Of a stretch of 64,000 nucleotides of DNA, positions 40,496 through 50,323 are shown piece by piece. How positions within the stretch are numbered: the stretch's first letter is position 1; each line of letters starts with the position of its first letter. The translations under genes were made by a program, and so were the position numbers. The notes below the pieces were generated by a model. That model ran no database searches. It had not been told where the DNA came from and saw nothing but the letters and a program-made list of their open reading frames with translations. This DNA is from Symbiodinium natans (taxonomy: Eukaryota; Sar; Dinophyceae; Suessiales; Symbiodiniaceae). The stretch is from positions 1,960,972-2,024,971 of the forward strand of contig CAJNDS010001112.1 in NCBI GenBank assembly GCA_905221605.1, given 5' to 3'.

Positions 40496-40572
40496 GTTCG
40501 GCACGGGCCTTCTCCCAGCATTCCGGAAGCCCCGGGGCCCAAAAGGGTTTAGAGGCTGAGGGTTTAGGCCAT

Positions 40573-40656
40573 TAGTAGCTGCGTGAGTGCACTTTACACT
40601 TTTTTGGGATACTCTAGTCCCCCTATAGAACTGAAAGTGTACACTCAGCAACTAAG
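40573..40656. mobile_element. Introner family A, compact copy
   Basis: The smallest complete copy (about 84 nt): TTAGTAGCTGCGTGAGTGCA, CTTTACACTTTTTTGGGATA, GAACTGAAAGTGTACACTCA, GCAACTAAG. It best defines the family ends. Confidence 0.92.
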
Positions 40657-40659
40657 TAG

Positions 40660-40760
40660 GGCATCTACTTGGGCCTCAAAGGGGTTTACGAAAATAGGGG
40701 TACCCTTTCGGGGCTCCCTTTAAGGGGATTCTGCTCCATGTGTGGCATAAAAAGGGCCTA
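40660..40760. repeat. Family M repeat
   Basis: GGGGTACCCTTTCGGGGCTC, CTTTAAGGGGATTCTGCT, TGGCATAAAAAGGG. Related copies at 49118 and 61845. Confidence 0.55.
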
Positions 40761-40765
40761 AACCC

Positions 40766-40842
40766 CAAATCCTAAACCCTAAACCCTAAACCCTAAACCC
40801 TAAACGCTAAACCCTAAACCCTAAACCCTAAACCCTAAACTC
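40766..40842. repeat. Telomeric CCCTAAA array
   Basis: About ten units before the candidate exon at 40845. Confidence 0.94.
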
Positions 40843-40844
40843 CT

Positions 40845-40935
40845 TCACGATCCTCGGCGCGGGACCTCCCCTTTATCACAACCCTCAGAGGCGCCCTGAA
40901 CCTCAGCACCGTAAAGCCCCGAAGCCTCAGAGCAG
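40845..40935 (+). CDS. Candidate exon, Pro/Gln-rich
   Basis: Frame FTILGAGPPLYHNPQRRPEP then QHRKAPKPQSS. Low-complexity but with coding-type third positions; may continue the gene of 40254-40356. Confidence 0.4.
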
Positions 40936-41039
40936 CCAAAAAAAGGGTTTAGGGTTTAGGGTTTAGGCTTCATAGGGTAACTGAATCAGGGGCCCTCGTA
41001 TGGTCCGGCTGCCAACGAGGCCGCTTGTCCTGCTCGGTG

Positions 41040-42096
41040 GCGGGGGGGACAGGGGGAGGGGGGGGGGCGCTTCGTTGTGCCCTCGATCCTGCATGTAGTT
41101 GGCGTTTACGCACCATGCTTTTGCATACCCTAAAGCCTAAACCCTAACAGCCGGAAAAGAAAAGAGGGCAGGGTACCATGAATGAACCCAATGTGTAGGC
41201 CCCAGAAGCAGGGTTTGTATTTCTGTTCTTGGTGAGTGTATCTATGGGGTGTCCTTTTGGGGATACAAGGAATATGTACTGCATATGCGCCCTTTAGGGG
41301 GAAGCACTTCGGTGTTCTTGGCGTTGCTTGGGATGCAATTTTCCTTCGGTGCAGGTGGGCTCGGGGGTGTGGTTCTGGGCAGAGTGCAGGATTTAGGGAT
41401 TAGGGCTTGGGGCTATCGGGGAGAGAGGGAACTGGGTGGTCAGTTTTCGAAGATTGCGCAGCAATCATCTTGAGCCATGAGCTTCAGCGTGTTTGGTTGT
41501 GGGCCTTGGGCTAAGTCCTTTGGGGCTTCGCGCTATTTCGAATCCCATGCTGGGACCAAACCTCCTGTGTACCCAAAAACTCCAACAAAGTTCCCAAAGT
41601 CTCCTGAACAGTTTTGCAAGGCTCACCCTATCATAAACCCCAAACACGAAGACAGGTGGCAGAACAAAAACCCAAACAGGCCTACAGAACAGTCAGACCC
41701 CTATAGTAGAACCCAAAAAGTTGGAAGCTCAACAGCCTCAATCCCTAAGAGCACAGTATAGGGCATGCCAGCACTATTTGTCCTTAAAAAGGTTTCCAAT
41801 TTTTTGGGGTTTACCCAAAGAGCCCAATATCCCTTAATTAGGGAATATTGCTTATTTTATATAGGGATCCTTAGTATGGTTTAAGGCATATTCCTTAATT
41901 AAGGGGTATTGGGCTCTTTGGGTACCGTAGATTGCAGGCGCCGCCGCCGGAGGCGCCTCGAGCTCGGGCTGCCGGGCGACCCCTCCAACTTGGGCCCCCA
42001 CTTGGGGGGGAACCAGTGAGTTGTTTTCCATCTCTCACCCCTAAACCCTAAACCCTAAACCCTAAACCCTAAACCCTACACCTTCTTTGGGGTGAG
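41040..42096. other. No firm gene
   Basis: Contains short G runs (41042-41067), an ordinary-composition ORF 41477-41761 with no coding bias (MSFSVFGCG...), a family D element and a CAG-flanked open stretch at 41936-42010 (LELGLPGDPSNLGPHLG) that could be an exon. Confidence 0.35.
41815..41923. mobile_element. Inverted-repeat element, family D, best copy
   Basis: Arms ACCCAAAGAGCCCAATATCC and GGTATTGGGCTCTTTGGGTA are perfectly complementary over about 17 bases, with TTAATTAGGGAATATTGC and ATTCCTTAATTAAGGGG inside. Confidence 0.95.
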
Positions 42097-42158
42097 CCAT
42101 TGCGGTACCCGTGGCTCGGCTCAAGGGCCCGGAAGCCTCGGCTTCGTGCTTTCTGCAG
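42097..42158 (+). CDS. Candidate exon, unidentified
   Basis: GTGAG then IAVPVARLKGPEASASCFLQ, followed by TGAGCT. Two other + frames are open, so the frame is a choice by codon bias. Confidence 0.3.
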
Positions 42159-42213
42159 TGAGCTCCCCCGTCGGCCTACTCTTTTGCTGTGTAGCGTTTA
42201 GGGTTCACAGGGC

Positions 42214-42355
42214 TGGGTTTAGGTTTAGGGTTTAGGGTTTAGGGTTTAGGGTTTAGGGTTTAGGGTTTAGGGTTTAGGGTTTAGGGTTTAGGGTTTAGGG
42301 TTTAGGGTTTAGGGTTTAGGGTTTAGTTTAGGGTTTAGGGTTTAGGGTTTAGGGC
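42214..42355. repeat. Telomeric TTTAGGG array
   Basis: About 20 units, running directly into the family C element. Confidence 0.96.
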
Positions 42356-42356
42356 T

Positions 42357-42457
42357 TGGGATGTTCCCCCTTACACTAGCAGTCCTTAATAGGACTTATA
42401 GTACCCCCGATTGTAATCCCTATTGGGGACTGTTAGGACCATGGGGAACATCCCAAT
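42357..42457. mobile_element. Inverted-repeat element, family C
   Basis: Arms TTGGGATGTTCCCCCTTACA and ACCATGGGGAACATCCCAA, inner AGCAGTCCTTAATAGG and CTATTGGGGACTGTTAGG. Confidence 0.92.
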
Positions 42458-43021
42458 TCATGGGGTTCATAGAGCTCACTGGCTCTCTTGGGTGTATCGA
42501 GTTTCATAGGGGTTTACATCCTCAATTGTGCAGGGCTTAAGGGTGCTCAGCCCTTGGTACTTTGGGAGAGAATGAAAGTAGCCTCACAAGGTGTCCGTTT
42601 TAATCCGAGATGTTTTTTGTGGATGGGGGAAATGGGCCATCGAAAATGCATGGGCACTTCTTTTAAGTCTTCTTACGGATTATGTCTTACCATTCTTGTT
42701 CGTATTCCTTGTGCTGATAGTACTGTGGACGATGACGACGGCGGCGTCGAAAGCCCTAAACCCCAATGTCGTCAAAACCCTTCTATCATCCCCGTATCGC
42801 TATACGTATGCCTGATGAAAGAGGGTGGCATCAATTGGGAGCCATGGGGGCTTCCGGAGTACCCAACCCTGCAAGTGAGGTCCTTCGCACCATTGGGTTT
42901 TGCGTTTTGGGTTTAGGGTTCAGGGTTCAGGGTTAGGCTTTGGGGCACAAAGGGCTTTGGAGTCTATGGGGTTTTAGAGTCCGGGGAATTTGGGCCATGG
43001 GGTTTAAAAGGGTTTCGGCAG

Positions 43022-43190
43022 GTCTTCGATATCGATGCCGAAGTCACCGGAGAGGCCCAGAATTTTCGATGTTGTCGGGTTTGAGCCCTGATTCCAAAGA
43101 AGCTGAAGCTGTTGACCAGGATGTTCCTGCCATCCGCTTGGAGGACGAACATGGTTTCTGTGCGTGGTGTTGTGGCCTTTAACCCTAAAC
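43022..43190 (-). CDS. Coding-like locus, strand uncertain
   Basis: The complement reads TETMFVLQADGRNILVNSFS then FFGI, and further KILGLSGDFGIDIEDLPKP in a shifted frame, both with strong codon bias. On + the stretch after CAG at 43022 reads VFDIDAEVTGEAQNF. I prefer minus, but the frame shift between the two blocks is unexplained. Confidence 0.3.
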
Positions 43191-43287
43191 CCTTCCTAAG
43201 TGTCAAGTCGAGTTATGAGGGCCCCTGAAATTGTAATTAAGTCCCTATCCCTAGGTGGTATTCGCAAGGTCTCAAGAAAAGACTGTA

Positions 43288-43328
43288 AACCCTAAACCCT
43301 AAACCCTAAACCCTAAACCCTAAACCCT
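43288..43328. repeat. Telomeric CCCTAAA array
   Basis: Six units. Confidence 0.93.
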
Positions 43329-43392
43329 ATGGTGTTGACTGACACGGGAGTCCGGCTTGGGATCTTCCCCCGAGTTTCGGGTCGCAACTCAC

Positions 43393-43453
43393 CTGGCGGA
43401 AGGAGACCACCACGGCTGGGAGAGCTACGTTGATGCGGCTTGGGCGCATGACC
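43393..43453 (-). CDS. Coding-like exon, strand uncertain
   Basis: The complement starts MRPSRINVALPAVVVSFRQ and then has the good donor GTGAGT. The + strand also reads open (HLAEGDHHGWESYVDAAWAH). The donor favours minus; it could be the first exon of the locus at 43022-43190. Confidence 0.3.
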
Positions 43454-43611
43454 ATGGTTTAGGGTTTAGGGCTTAGGGGTTTAGGGTTTAGGGTTTAGGG
43501 TTTAGGGTGCAATGACCAGGTCAATAATTCATCAACCCACATAATTCCCAGGCTGCCTCCTCGTTTCGACGGCGAGGACGTGGCATCAGAGGCAGCGGCA
43601 ATTTAGGGTCC

Positions 43612-43715
43612 TAAACCCTAAACCCTAAACCCTAAACCCTAAACCCTAAACCCTAAACCCTAGGTTTAGGGTCCTAACCCCTAAACCCTAAACCCTAAAC
43701 CCTAAACCCTAGACC
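43612..43715. repeat. Two telomeric CCCTAAA arrays
   Basis: 43614-43662 and 43678-43714, separated by a short TTTAGGG-type inversion (AGGTTTAGGGTCC). Confidence 0.92.
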
Positions 43716-44334
43716 CATTGGCAGTTTAGGTCTAGGTCTCCGGCTCCTGGAGCAAAACCTAGAGATTTTTGGCCTTTCAATCACTTCGTTTGGTTGAGGG
43801 GCTGAAAAAAACTAACAAGCAACATTAGGGTTTAGGGTTTAGGGTTTCGGATGTTGGAGCATGAGACGCCCGATCGTCAGACATGCGGATGCAGATGCCG
43901 AGGCCCCACTCAGATCCAGGACCCTCCGAGAACAATGATCCCACCCTCCCCGAATGTAAACTCTTGTTTCTATGGTTAGTTGGTTTAGGGTTTAGGGCTT
44001 AGGGTCTCGAGCTTAGGGTTCAGGGTTGAACGCAACGCGAGCATGTCGGTACAGTACCCCCAAAACAGGAACGACCATTGGGCTCTACCGTAGGTCCACT
44101 GGTCCTTGTGTCCCCAAGCTCTTCTCGACTGGACAGGCGCCAAAGACATTGCCAAGGAGGCTGCTTCTGGTTTTTTCACGATTGTTTGACAAGCTTGCCT
44201 TTTCGGGTACTTGGGGTCTCGGAAGTCTCAAACTTACACGTGCACATCGTTCCGCTTTTGCTCATGGTCAGTCACAACTGTGGGTTTCCGAAAATTGGGG
44301 ACCCCCCAAATAGTAGGATTTCCTGATAATACCC

Positions 44335-44440
44335 CAGGGTCCCATGTACCAAAACAGGGATTACTTGGGCCTGAAAGTACCTCCGGTATAGGGGCTTTTC
44401 GGCCCAAGTTTATAATAATGGGGTACATGGACCCTTAGGG
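44335..44440. mobile_element. Inverted-repeat element, family B
   Basis: Arms CAGGGTCCCATGTACCAAAA and GGGGTACATGGACCCTTAGGG. Confidence 0.9.
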
Positions 44441-44531
44441 AGGAGGACCCCAGTAAGGTTATCCCAATTTCGGAAACCACTAACTCACCATTAAACCCTA
44501 AACCCTAAACCCTAAACACTAAACCCTAAAC

Positions 44532-44620
44532 CCGCTTGTCGAAGCCTCTCCTCCGAGACTCAAGTTTGCAGGCCGCGACTCTGGCGGCTCCGTTGGGTGC
44601 GCGCGCCATCGTGCCGGGCC
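44532..44620 (+). CDS. Candidate exon, unidentified
   Basis: Frame LVEASPPRLKFAGRDSGGSV then GCARHRAGPS, after a telomeric block. A second frame (RDSSLQAATLAAPLGARAIV) is also plausible. Confidence 0.35.
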
Positions 44621-44924
44621 TAGCCTTTTTGCTTTCGGGTTTAGGGTTTAGGGAGACCATTCCCGGCCGACTCCCCAAGCCCGGATGCAAAAAGGGTTTA
44701 GGGTGCCTTTTGTGCCCAGCAGGACCTAAGTTTTAGGCGCTCAAGCAATGAATGTCCGCAGGCTTTGCTAGAATCTTATGTGGGCACTTGAAAACCAGAA
44801 CAAGGCTCCAACCCCCTAAACCCTGAAAGACGGGTTTGCTACTCATGTCATCTTGGCAGTTGGGTGCGGGGGGGTGGGGGGGTTCCGCTTCGCCAATTTG
44901 GGGCTTGAGGACCACATGAACCTC

Positions 44925-45018
44925 AAAAAGGGTTTATGGTTCAAAAAGCCTAATATAGGGATTGCAGTGGTATAGGGTATATGATCCCAATTTTGGGGTT
45001 CGTTTGGTCCCGAAGAAA
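44925..45018. repeat. Family H repeat
   Basis: GGGATTGCAGTGGTATAGGG, TATATGATCCCAATTTTGGG, GGTTCGTTTGGTCCC. Confidence 0.65.
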
Positions 45019-45113
45019 TGTGAGGCTTGGTATAGCAGGAACAAGAAGCACCTCACCCCACGAACGGACACTCGAAATGCACCCTCGTCCCTGTTGTGTA
45101 CGTAGCTGCCCAG

Positions 45114-45167
45114 AACCCTAAACCCTAAACCCTAAACCCTAAACCCTAAACCCTAAACCCTAAACCC
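45114..45167. repeat. Telomeric CCCTAAA array
   Basis: Seven units before the candidate exon at 45168; the array after that exon (45290) has the opposite orientation. Confidence 0.94.
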
Positions 45168-45243
45168 TGGGCTTCTCTTCCCTGCCGTGCGGGCCCGAAA
45201 CCCTTCAGAGAACCCGACTGATGCGCAGGCAGCCCGCGTTAGA
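45168..45243 (+). CDS. Candidate exon, unidentified
   Basis: Frame GLLFPAVRARNPSENPTDAQ then AARVRG between mirror-oriented telomeric arrays, as for 40254-40356. Confidence 0.4.
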
Positions 45244-45289
45244 GGATGGTGGGAGGCCTGTTGTGGTCAGCATGTCCTGTATATGTTTG

Positions 45290-45410
45290 GTTTAGGGTTT
45301 AGGGTTTAGGGTTTAGGGTTTAGGGTTTAGGGTTTAGGGTTTAGGGTTTAGGGTTTAGGGTTTAGGGTTTAGGGGTTAGGGTTTAAGTTTAGGGTTTAGG
45401 GTAGAGGGTT
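45290..45410. repeat. Telomeric TTTAGGG array
   Basis: About 16 units, degenerating at the right end. Confidence 0.95.
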
Positions 45411-46478
45411 TGGGGCATGCGGGAAAGAAGAGGCCTCGGCAATATGAAGCATGTATGACTGTGGTCTTCGAGGTTTAGGGGCGAAGGTTTTCTCACCGTT
45501 CTTCAGCAATGTGAGATTCGACTGGCAGACTGAGCACAGGGCATACGTAAGAGAGAGAGAGAGAGGGACAGGGAGATGCGTCGTTTTGCGAAGTGTAACA
45601 GCAAACGGCTAATACTGCCTTGAAAATCTAATGAGCTCTCAGCGAACAGGTGTCAGTTTAGGATTTCGTGCCCAAGGTGGCTGCAGTTGGATGCCCTTGA
45701 ACCCTCGAGGCACGGAACCATACAGTAAGCCCTCTAACCCTGAAATTTGCCCTCTGCCTTGTACCCCCTTTCAGTATGTCAAACCAACAGTCCATAACAA
45801 ACCCTGAGCCATAAACGGAGGACGCCCCGGCAGCCGGGCTCCTTTATTTGGCTGCTTCAGCCCCGTCACTTCTTCCGCCGGCCAGTGTGGGAGAAGTGCG
45901 AGGGCCCAGAAGTTAGGTTGTGGTTGATATAGGATTCAGGGTTTAGGGTTTAGGGTTTAGGGCGGTTTCAAGGTTTTTGGGGTGCTGGGGAGGGGGGTCG
46001 TCAGAATAATGGCAAAGTCGGACTTTGTCTCAAAGGTGCATGTGGGGTCAAGAGGTGTTAAGTCCGTAAGGTTGGCAGAGATGCTTTACGGACATGGAAA
46101 TCATTGGCGAGTCAGACATGAAGGTGGATGCTGATGGGCAAAGGAGAAGAAAGGCTGAAGGCTTAAGATTAAGACGATAACCCGTGCGACGTGACCAATG
46201 GTAGTGATTGCAAGCTACCATCAACTGCACAGTGCGACAACCTACTTTTGTGTGGGGCGCATGCATCTACGAAGAGACTTCTACTTGCACAAAGAGAACT
46301 GAACAGTTTCATGCAGAGCCCTAAGCCCTAAACCCTATAAATCCTAATCCTAAAGCCTAAGTCCTAAATCCGAAACCCTAAACCCTGAACCCGAAACCCT
46401 GAACCATCATGCTGCCGGGGCTCAAGCCAGCGATGCAGGTTTGGAATTGCCGAGACACGACTTCGGTTTGCGAAACTC
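45411..46478. other. No gene recognised
   Basis: Mostly unique sequence with a short GA tract (45550-45565), a three-unit telomeric block (45940) and CCCTAAA-like degenerate units (46318-46405) just before the secreted-protein gene. Confidence 0.4.
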
Positions 46479-47059
46479 ATGCGACGTGTGCGAGCACAAT
46501 GGGCAGCTGTGATTGCAGTGCTGGTCACGGCCGGATCTGCAGTTCGCATGCACGACGAGTCCCAGGGGCAGGCTGCAGAGCGGGTACCACCAGGTCAGCC
46601 GCAAGCCGCGCTCTACGCGACCATGGGCTTCTGGGACGACTCCCTCGCCTTTCTGGAAGACACCATCGTCGCATGCTACAACGCCGACCAGACGTCTTTC
46701 GCCAAGTGCATCCGCAAGGAGATTGCCCACGCTTGGGATGACAGCAGTTATAATGTCACTTAGGGGTACTTGGAAGTGTTTTTTTGGGGGTACTGTAGTT
46801 CCCCAGGAAAGAAGGTCATGATAGAATTTTTGCTAGGCTTCCAAATTCAGTGCAGGTCATGGTGTCCACTGCCGAGACCCACTTTGGCATCAGCCTCGCC
46901 CCGGCCGATTCTGAGGCGACGTTCCACTGGGGCAGCTACACCATCCACGTCTGGTCTCCTCCACCTAGACCCAGAAGCAAGTACGAGAGAGAACCCTGAA
47001 CCCTAAACCCTAAACCACCCAAAAGCAAGTAAGAGAGGCCGAGGTGTCACCACAGCTCT
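46479..47059 (+). CDS. Small secreted protein, unknown function
   Basis: Exons 46479-46754, 46856-46990 and probably 47036-47059 give about 144 residues. The start MRRVRAQWAAVIAVLVTAGS has a basic end plus a hydrophobic core, a typical signal peptide with a likely cut after GSAVR or nearby. The mature part has ATMGFWDDSLAFLEDTIVAC, FAKCIRKEIAHAWDDSSYN, VMVSTAETHFGISLAPADSE and FHWGSYTIHVWSPP, and ends AEVSPQL. Two Cys are close together, possibly bridged. Intron 1 is GT-AG (GTCA on both sides). Intron 2 would be a 45-nt GA-AG intron of telomeric units flanked by a 17-bp imperfect duplication. No family recognised. Confidence 0.7.
46755..46855 (+). other. Intron 1 of the secreted-protein gene
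   Basis: A GT-AG intron of 101 nt with GTCACTTAGGGGTACTTGGA, TTTTTTTGGGGGTACTGTAG and TTGCTAGGCTTCCAAATTC; AGGGGTACTTGGAAG and CTTCCAAA suggest imperfect arms, so it may be another element family. Confidence 0.65.
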
Positions 47060-47216
47060 AGTCTCCTTGTGACTTTCTTAAGGAGATCGCCGGTGAGCTT
47101 CCCTGAAGCACCCCTTGACAATCAAAGCCCTGATCCCTCAACATAACTCAGCTTAGGGCGACGATGGGATGTCGCAATTCCGGTGCCGCGCAAGAGAAGA
47201 GCAAAACATCTTCTCC

Positions 47217-47292
47217 AACCCTAAACCCTAAACCCTAAACCCTAAACCCTAAACCCTAAACCCTAAACCCTAAACCCTAAACCCTAAACCCG
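47217..47292. repeat. Telomeric CCCTAAA array
   Basis: About 11 units, followed by a poly-G run at 47349-47364. Confidence 0.95.
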
Positions 47293-47466
47293 CCTGAGAG
47301 AATCTGGGCTTCCATGTGCCTACTATTTTGAGGCTTGTGCCCCATATTTGGGGGGGGGGGGGGGCTTATCACCTTCGACTTTGTAGGGTTTGAGAATCAT
47401 CGGCATTCGGCGTCCTGAAGGGCTATTTGCATCTTAGTGCATGAAGCCATTTCTGGCCGGTTCTTA

Positions 47467-47573
47467 GGAGGGAATGAGGGAATGAGGGCCCTATATATAT
47501 ATATATATATATATATTTATTTATTTATTTATTTATACCCTTTAAGGGATTTTTTAGGGCCCTCATTCCCTCA
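47467..47573. mobile_element. Inverted-repeat element, family I
   Basis: GGAGGGAATGAGGGAATGAG, GGCCCTATATATATAT, a (TTTA)n tract, ACCCTTTAAGGGATTTTT, then GGGCCCTCATTCCCTC. Confidence 0.9.
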
Positions 47574-47604
47574 TACCCTAAACCCTAAACCCTACACACT
47601 TACA

Positions 47605-47712
47605 GCAGATCTGGGTAGTTTTGGGCCCCTCTGCAAAGCCAAGAGCTTCGAAGCCGTGAAAGCCCTGAACGCCCGAAGCCCAAGCACTGGGCATCCGAGA
47701 GCCTCGACCTAG
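47605..47712 (+). CDS. C-terminal exon, unidentified protein
   Basis: CAG then DLGSFGPLCKAKSFEAVKAL, NARSPSTGHPRAST and TAG. Good codon bias. It follows family I and a short telomeric block. Confidence 0.5.
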   Translation, partial: ADLGSFGPLCKAKSFEAVKALNARSPSTGHPRAST

Positions 47713-47869
47713 CTACATGCAGCTAATCCCTAAACCCTAAAGCCTAAACCCAAAACCCTAAGCACGTTTCATGCAAAAGAGCCCCTACTGCCCTAAGAGC
47801 TATATCCTTGAAAGCCCCAAAGGCCACAAAGCTCCTTAAACCTGAACAACTAAAACAACCTTGAGGAGC

Positions 47870-47945
47870 AAACGAACACATACCCTATACTGCTAGACTC
47901 CCGATTAAGGAATACGAACCATAACCACTTTCTTTGGTTCTCGAG
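47870..47945. repeat. Family H repeat
   Basis: AACACATACCCTATACTGCT, GACTCCCGATTAAGG, TTTGGTTCTCG. Confidence 0.45.
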
Positions 47946-48095
47946 GACGCCGTTCCTTGCCCTCTTTAAAGGGTTCTGGAGTATGGGCCCTTGGGTTGCC
48001 ATAGGGGAAAAAAGGGGGTGTAGAAGGGGTCCCCTTATAAGGGCCCGTCAAAAGGGCACCATGAAGCCACCCTGTGGCGATGACAGGGCATCTAC

Positions 48096-48211
48096 TAGGA
48101 CCGGGAGTAGGTTTTTTTTTAGCTCCTTTTTTTCGGGTTGGGGGTTCCCTTATAATTCCCTTAAAACGAAAAAAGGGTACCCTTTTGTATTCCTAGGTTA
48201 CTCCCGGGTCC
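48096..48211. mobile_element. Introner family F variant
   Basis: Arms CTAGGACCGGGAGTAGGTTT and CCTAGGTTACTCCCGGGTCC, with GGTTCCCTTATAATTCCCTT and AAAAAAGGGTACCC inside. The preceding MKPPCGDDRASTR (ATG at 48060) could be a first exon. Confidence 0.8.
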
Positions 48212-48247
48212 AGTTGGAATTCTTGCCCTTCGGGCCATGACGCCCAG

Positions 48248-48324
48248 GTGTTGGGCCGAAGTGCGGGCGCGCCATTTGGTTCTCCGCCAGCTTGAGGCCG
48301 AAATGGGGGGCGGGGTTCTCAAGA
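48248..48324 (+). CDS. Exon, helical, unidentified
   Basis: CCAG then CWAEVRARHLVLRQLEAEMG and GGVLKS; nearly all third positions are G or C. A minus frame (HFGLKLAENQMARPHFGP) is also open; + is favoured by the acceptor and upstream element. Confidence 0.45.
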
Positions 48325-48517
48325 GTAGGGCACCTGCTTCTTTTGTTTGTTTTTGTTTGGGGTTTAGGGTACAGTCGAACTGACTGCACCTATGTTTTTG
48401 GCGGGTTTCTCGAAATCAGGGTCATTATTTTGGGTTGTACGGAGTAAGTAGCCCTTGTTGGGAAACAGCCGAATGCTCTTCAAATTAACAGTCTAGGGCT
48501 TCGTGAGCCCTTGTAGG

Positions 48518-48596
48518 TTGGGATGTTCCCAATGGGGGCGAGGGGGGTACTCTAATCCCTATTGAGAACTATTAGTAAAAGGGGGCACATCCCAAC
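48518..48596. mobile_element. Inverted-repeat element, family C
   Basis: GGTTGGGATGTTCCCAATGG and AGTAAAAGGGGGCACATCCCAA; short, with the left inner arm lost. Confidence 0.82.
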
Positions 48597-49117
48597 TTCT
48601 AGGGTTTAGGAACCTCAAACCCCAAAATCCCCTTGGGTTGGTAACTTACAGGGCATCTAGGGTTTGTTGATAGGGTTTTTAGGGTTTAGGGTTTAGGGTT
48701 TAATGTGGGGGGTTCACTGCTCCTGAGCTTCATGTTCGCCTCCGTCGCTTGAGCATTGCCAGCCTAGCTCTCGTACGACCTACTTGGTCTACTGATAACC
48801 TACTTGGAGGACTTAGGGGTGCTTATGAGTACGGCTAAAATTGGGTCTACGAGTACACTCCCCCCTAAACCCTAGGCCCCAAGCCCGAAACTCCAAGTAA
48901 ACTCTTAAACAGCCTAAATCTCCAGACTGCTGGGATGCGGAGCTCCCGCCCCACCTTTAAAGCCCTCTGAAGCATGGTTCCTACATAAACCCCTCAGTCC
49001 TAAACCCAATAAAGGGGAAACAAGAAGAAAGCTCCACATGACCTACGTAGAGCCCTTTCCCGAAACCCAAACCCTCTAAACCCTTGAGCCCTAAACCCTC
49101 ATGCCTGAAAGCCTAAT

Positions 49118-49195
49118 AGGGGCACCCTTTTTGGGGGCCCCTTCAAGGATATTCTATTCTATTTGGGGTGTAAAAAGGGGTACTCCTATGTGTTC
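49118..49195. repeat. Family M repeat
   Basis: AGGGGCACCCTTTTTGGGGG, CCCCTTCAAGGATATTCTAT, GGGGTGTAAAAAGGGGTAC. Confidence 0.55.
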
Positions 49196-49464
49196 GACCC
49201 CTGAGGGCCGCGATGCTCCCGAGACGGCTCTTCCCCTGCCGGGCTGTGAGGCAAGTACCTTTGTGAGGTTTAGCGGCTAGACGCAGCGTTGGAGCGTTGT
49301 TGGCTTCCGACCTCGACTTTCTCCATCGCCGGTGGAATCCACATCGAGATTGCTTTTTTTGCCACCAGGAACACGGGCTTCCATAAACACCATTGCCCGC
49401 TCAAGCCTTGAAGCCCCTATGTCCACAACCCAGTTTTAAGGCACTTAGCCTTGAAACCCTGAAC

Positions 49465-49573
49465 TTGGGATGTTCCCCCTTATGCTAACAGTCCTAAATC
49501 GGATTATGATTTGGTTGTTAGGGGGTACTATAGTCACTATAAGGACTGTTAGTAAAAGGGGGAACATCTCAAC
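49465..49573. mobile_element. Inverted-repeat element, family C
   Basis: Arms TTGGGATGTTCCCCCTTATG and TAGTAAAAGGGGGAACATCTCAA. Confidence 0.92.
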
Positions 49574-49706
49574 CCTAAACCCGCCAGGGCGTGAGTTCAG
49601 ATTGAGGGAGATGTGGCAATTCAGTTAGTCCTACAGTTTATCGCGAAAGCACGGCCCCACCTTCTGGGTAGGAGTGTGAGAGTCGAAAGCACTTTTTGTT
49701 AACCCT

Positions 49707-49768
49707 AAACTTCTGAAACCCGAATCCCTCAGCAAAAAACTTCTGAAACCCGAATCCCTCAGCAAAAA
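49707..49768. repeat. Tandem duplication of 30-31 bp
   Basis: AACTTCTGAAACCCGAATCC followed by CTCAGCAAAA occurs twice in direct succession, each with a CAG. Confidence 0.9.
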
Positions 49769-50072
49769 CTCGCAAACCTAAGCCCCTACCCGAAAACCCT
49801 CAAAGTACTCGCCCTGTCAAGTTGTCTCTGCAGTGCGGACGAGTGCTGGGCGGCTGGTACACGAACACGCACACCCGCGCGCGCCCACACACACACACAC
49901 ACACACATACAACCTCCCAACCACAAACCCCTTAACGGGACCTGCTCCACCCCCCCCCCCCCCCCCCCCCCCCTCAAAAAAAGAAAGAAAGAAATAAAGG
50001 AAGTAAAAACAGCAACCCCTACTTATAACCCCCTAAAAACCCGAAAACCCCTAAATCCCTGGCAAAACCTTG

Positions 50073-50241
50073 CAGAGAGGTCTTGAACCCTCACGAAAAA
50101 ACCCCACAAACCACAAACCCCGACATCCCTTAGGAGAGACTTTCCAGAGAGGTCTTGGAGGGAAAAAAGCACCCTAACCCCTAAGCCCTAAACCCTAAAC
50201 CCTAAACAAAATCCCTTGGCAAACCTTTCAGAGAGGTCTTG
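50073..50241 (+). repeat. Splice acceptor and exon start present three times
   Basis: CAGAGAGGTCTTG occurs at 50073, 50145 and 50229, each preceded by CTTGGCAAAACCTT-like or AGAGACTTTC sequence. Only the last continues into a long coding exon. CCCTAAA-type units separate the copies. Confidence 0.88.
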
Positions 50242-50323
50242 GAGCTGAGCTCCCTCTTGGCCTCGGAGGTCGGCGCATGGCTTGGCTCTCTGGGTGCTTT
50301 CGGCACCTTGGAAAGGCTGAGCA
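50236..50323 (+). CDS. Internal exon, unidentified
   Basis: GAGAG then VLELSSLLASEVGAWLGSLG and AFGTLERLSK. Excellent codon bias. Probably the first recognised exon of a + strand gene continuing at 50980, 51224, 51726 and 51872. Confidence 0.6.

Larger units (their letters stand above)
48600..50235. other. Long stretch without firm gene
   Basis: Holds short telomeric and CCCTAAA-like blocks, families M (49118-49195) and C, a tandem duplication at 49707-49768, a CA tract (49889-49908) and a 23-nt poly-C (49950). One weak exon candidate at 49206-49250 (GRDAPETALPLPGCE) precedes a GCAAGT donor. Confidence 0.4.

Noticed and set aside
41477-41761. 94-codon plus ORF (MSFSVFGCG...)
   Set aside because: Third positions lack the G/C bias of the real exons and no motif is visible; probably chance.
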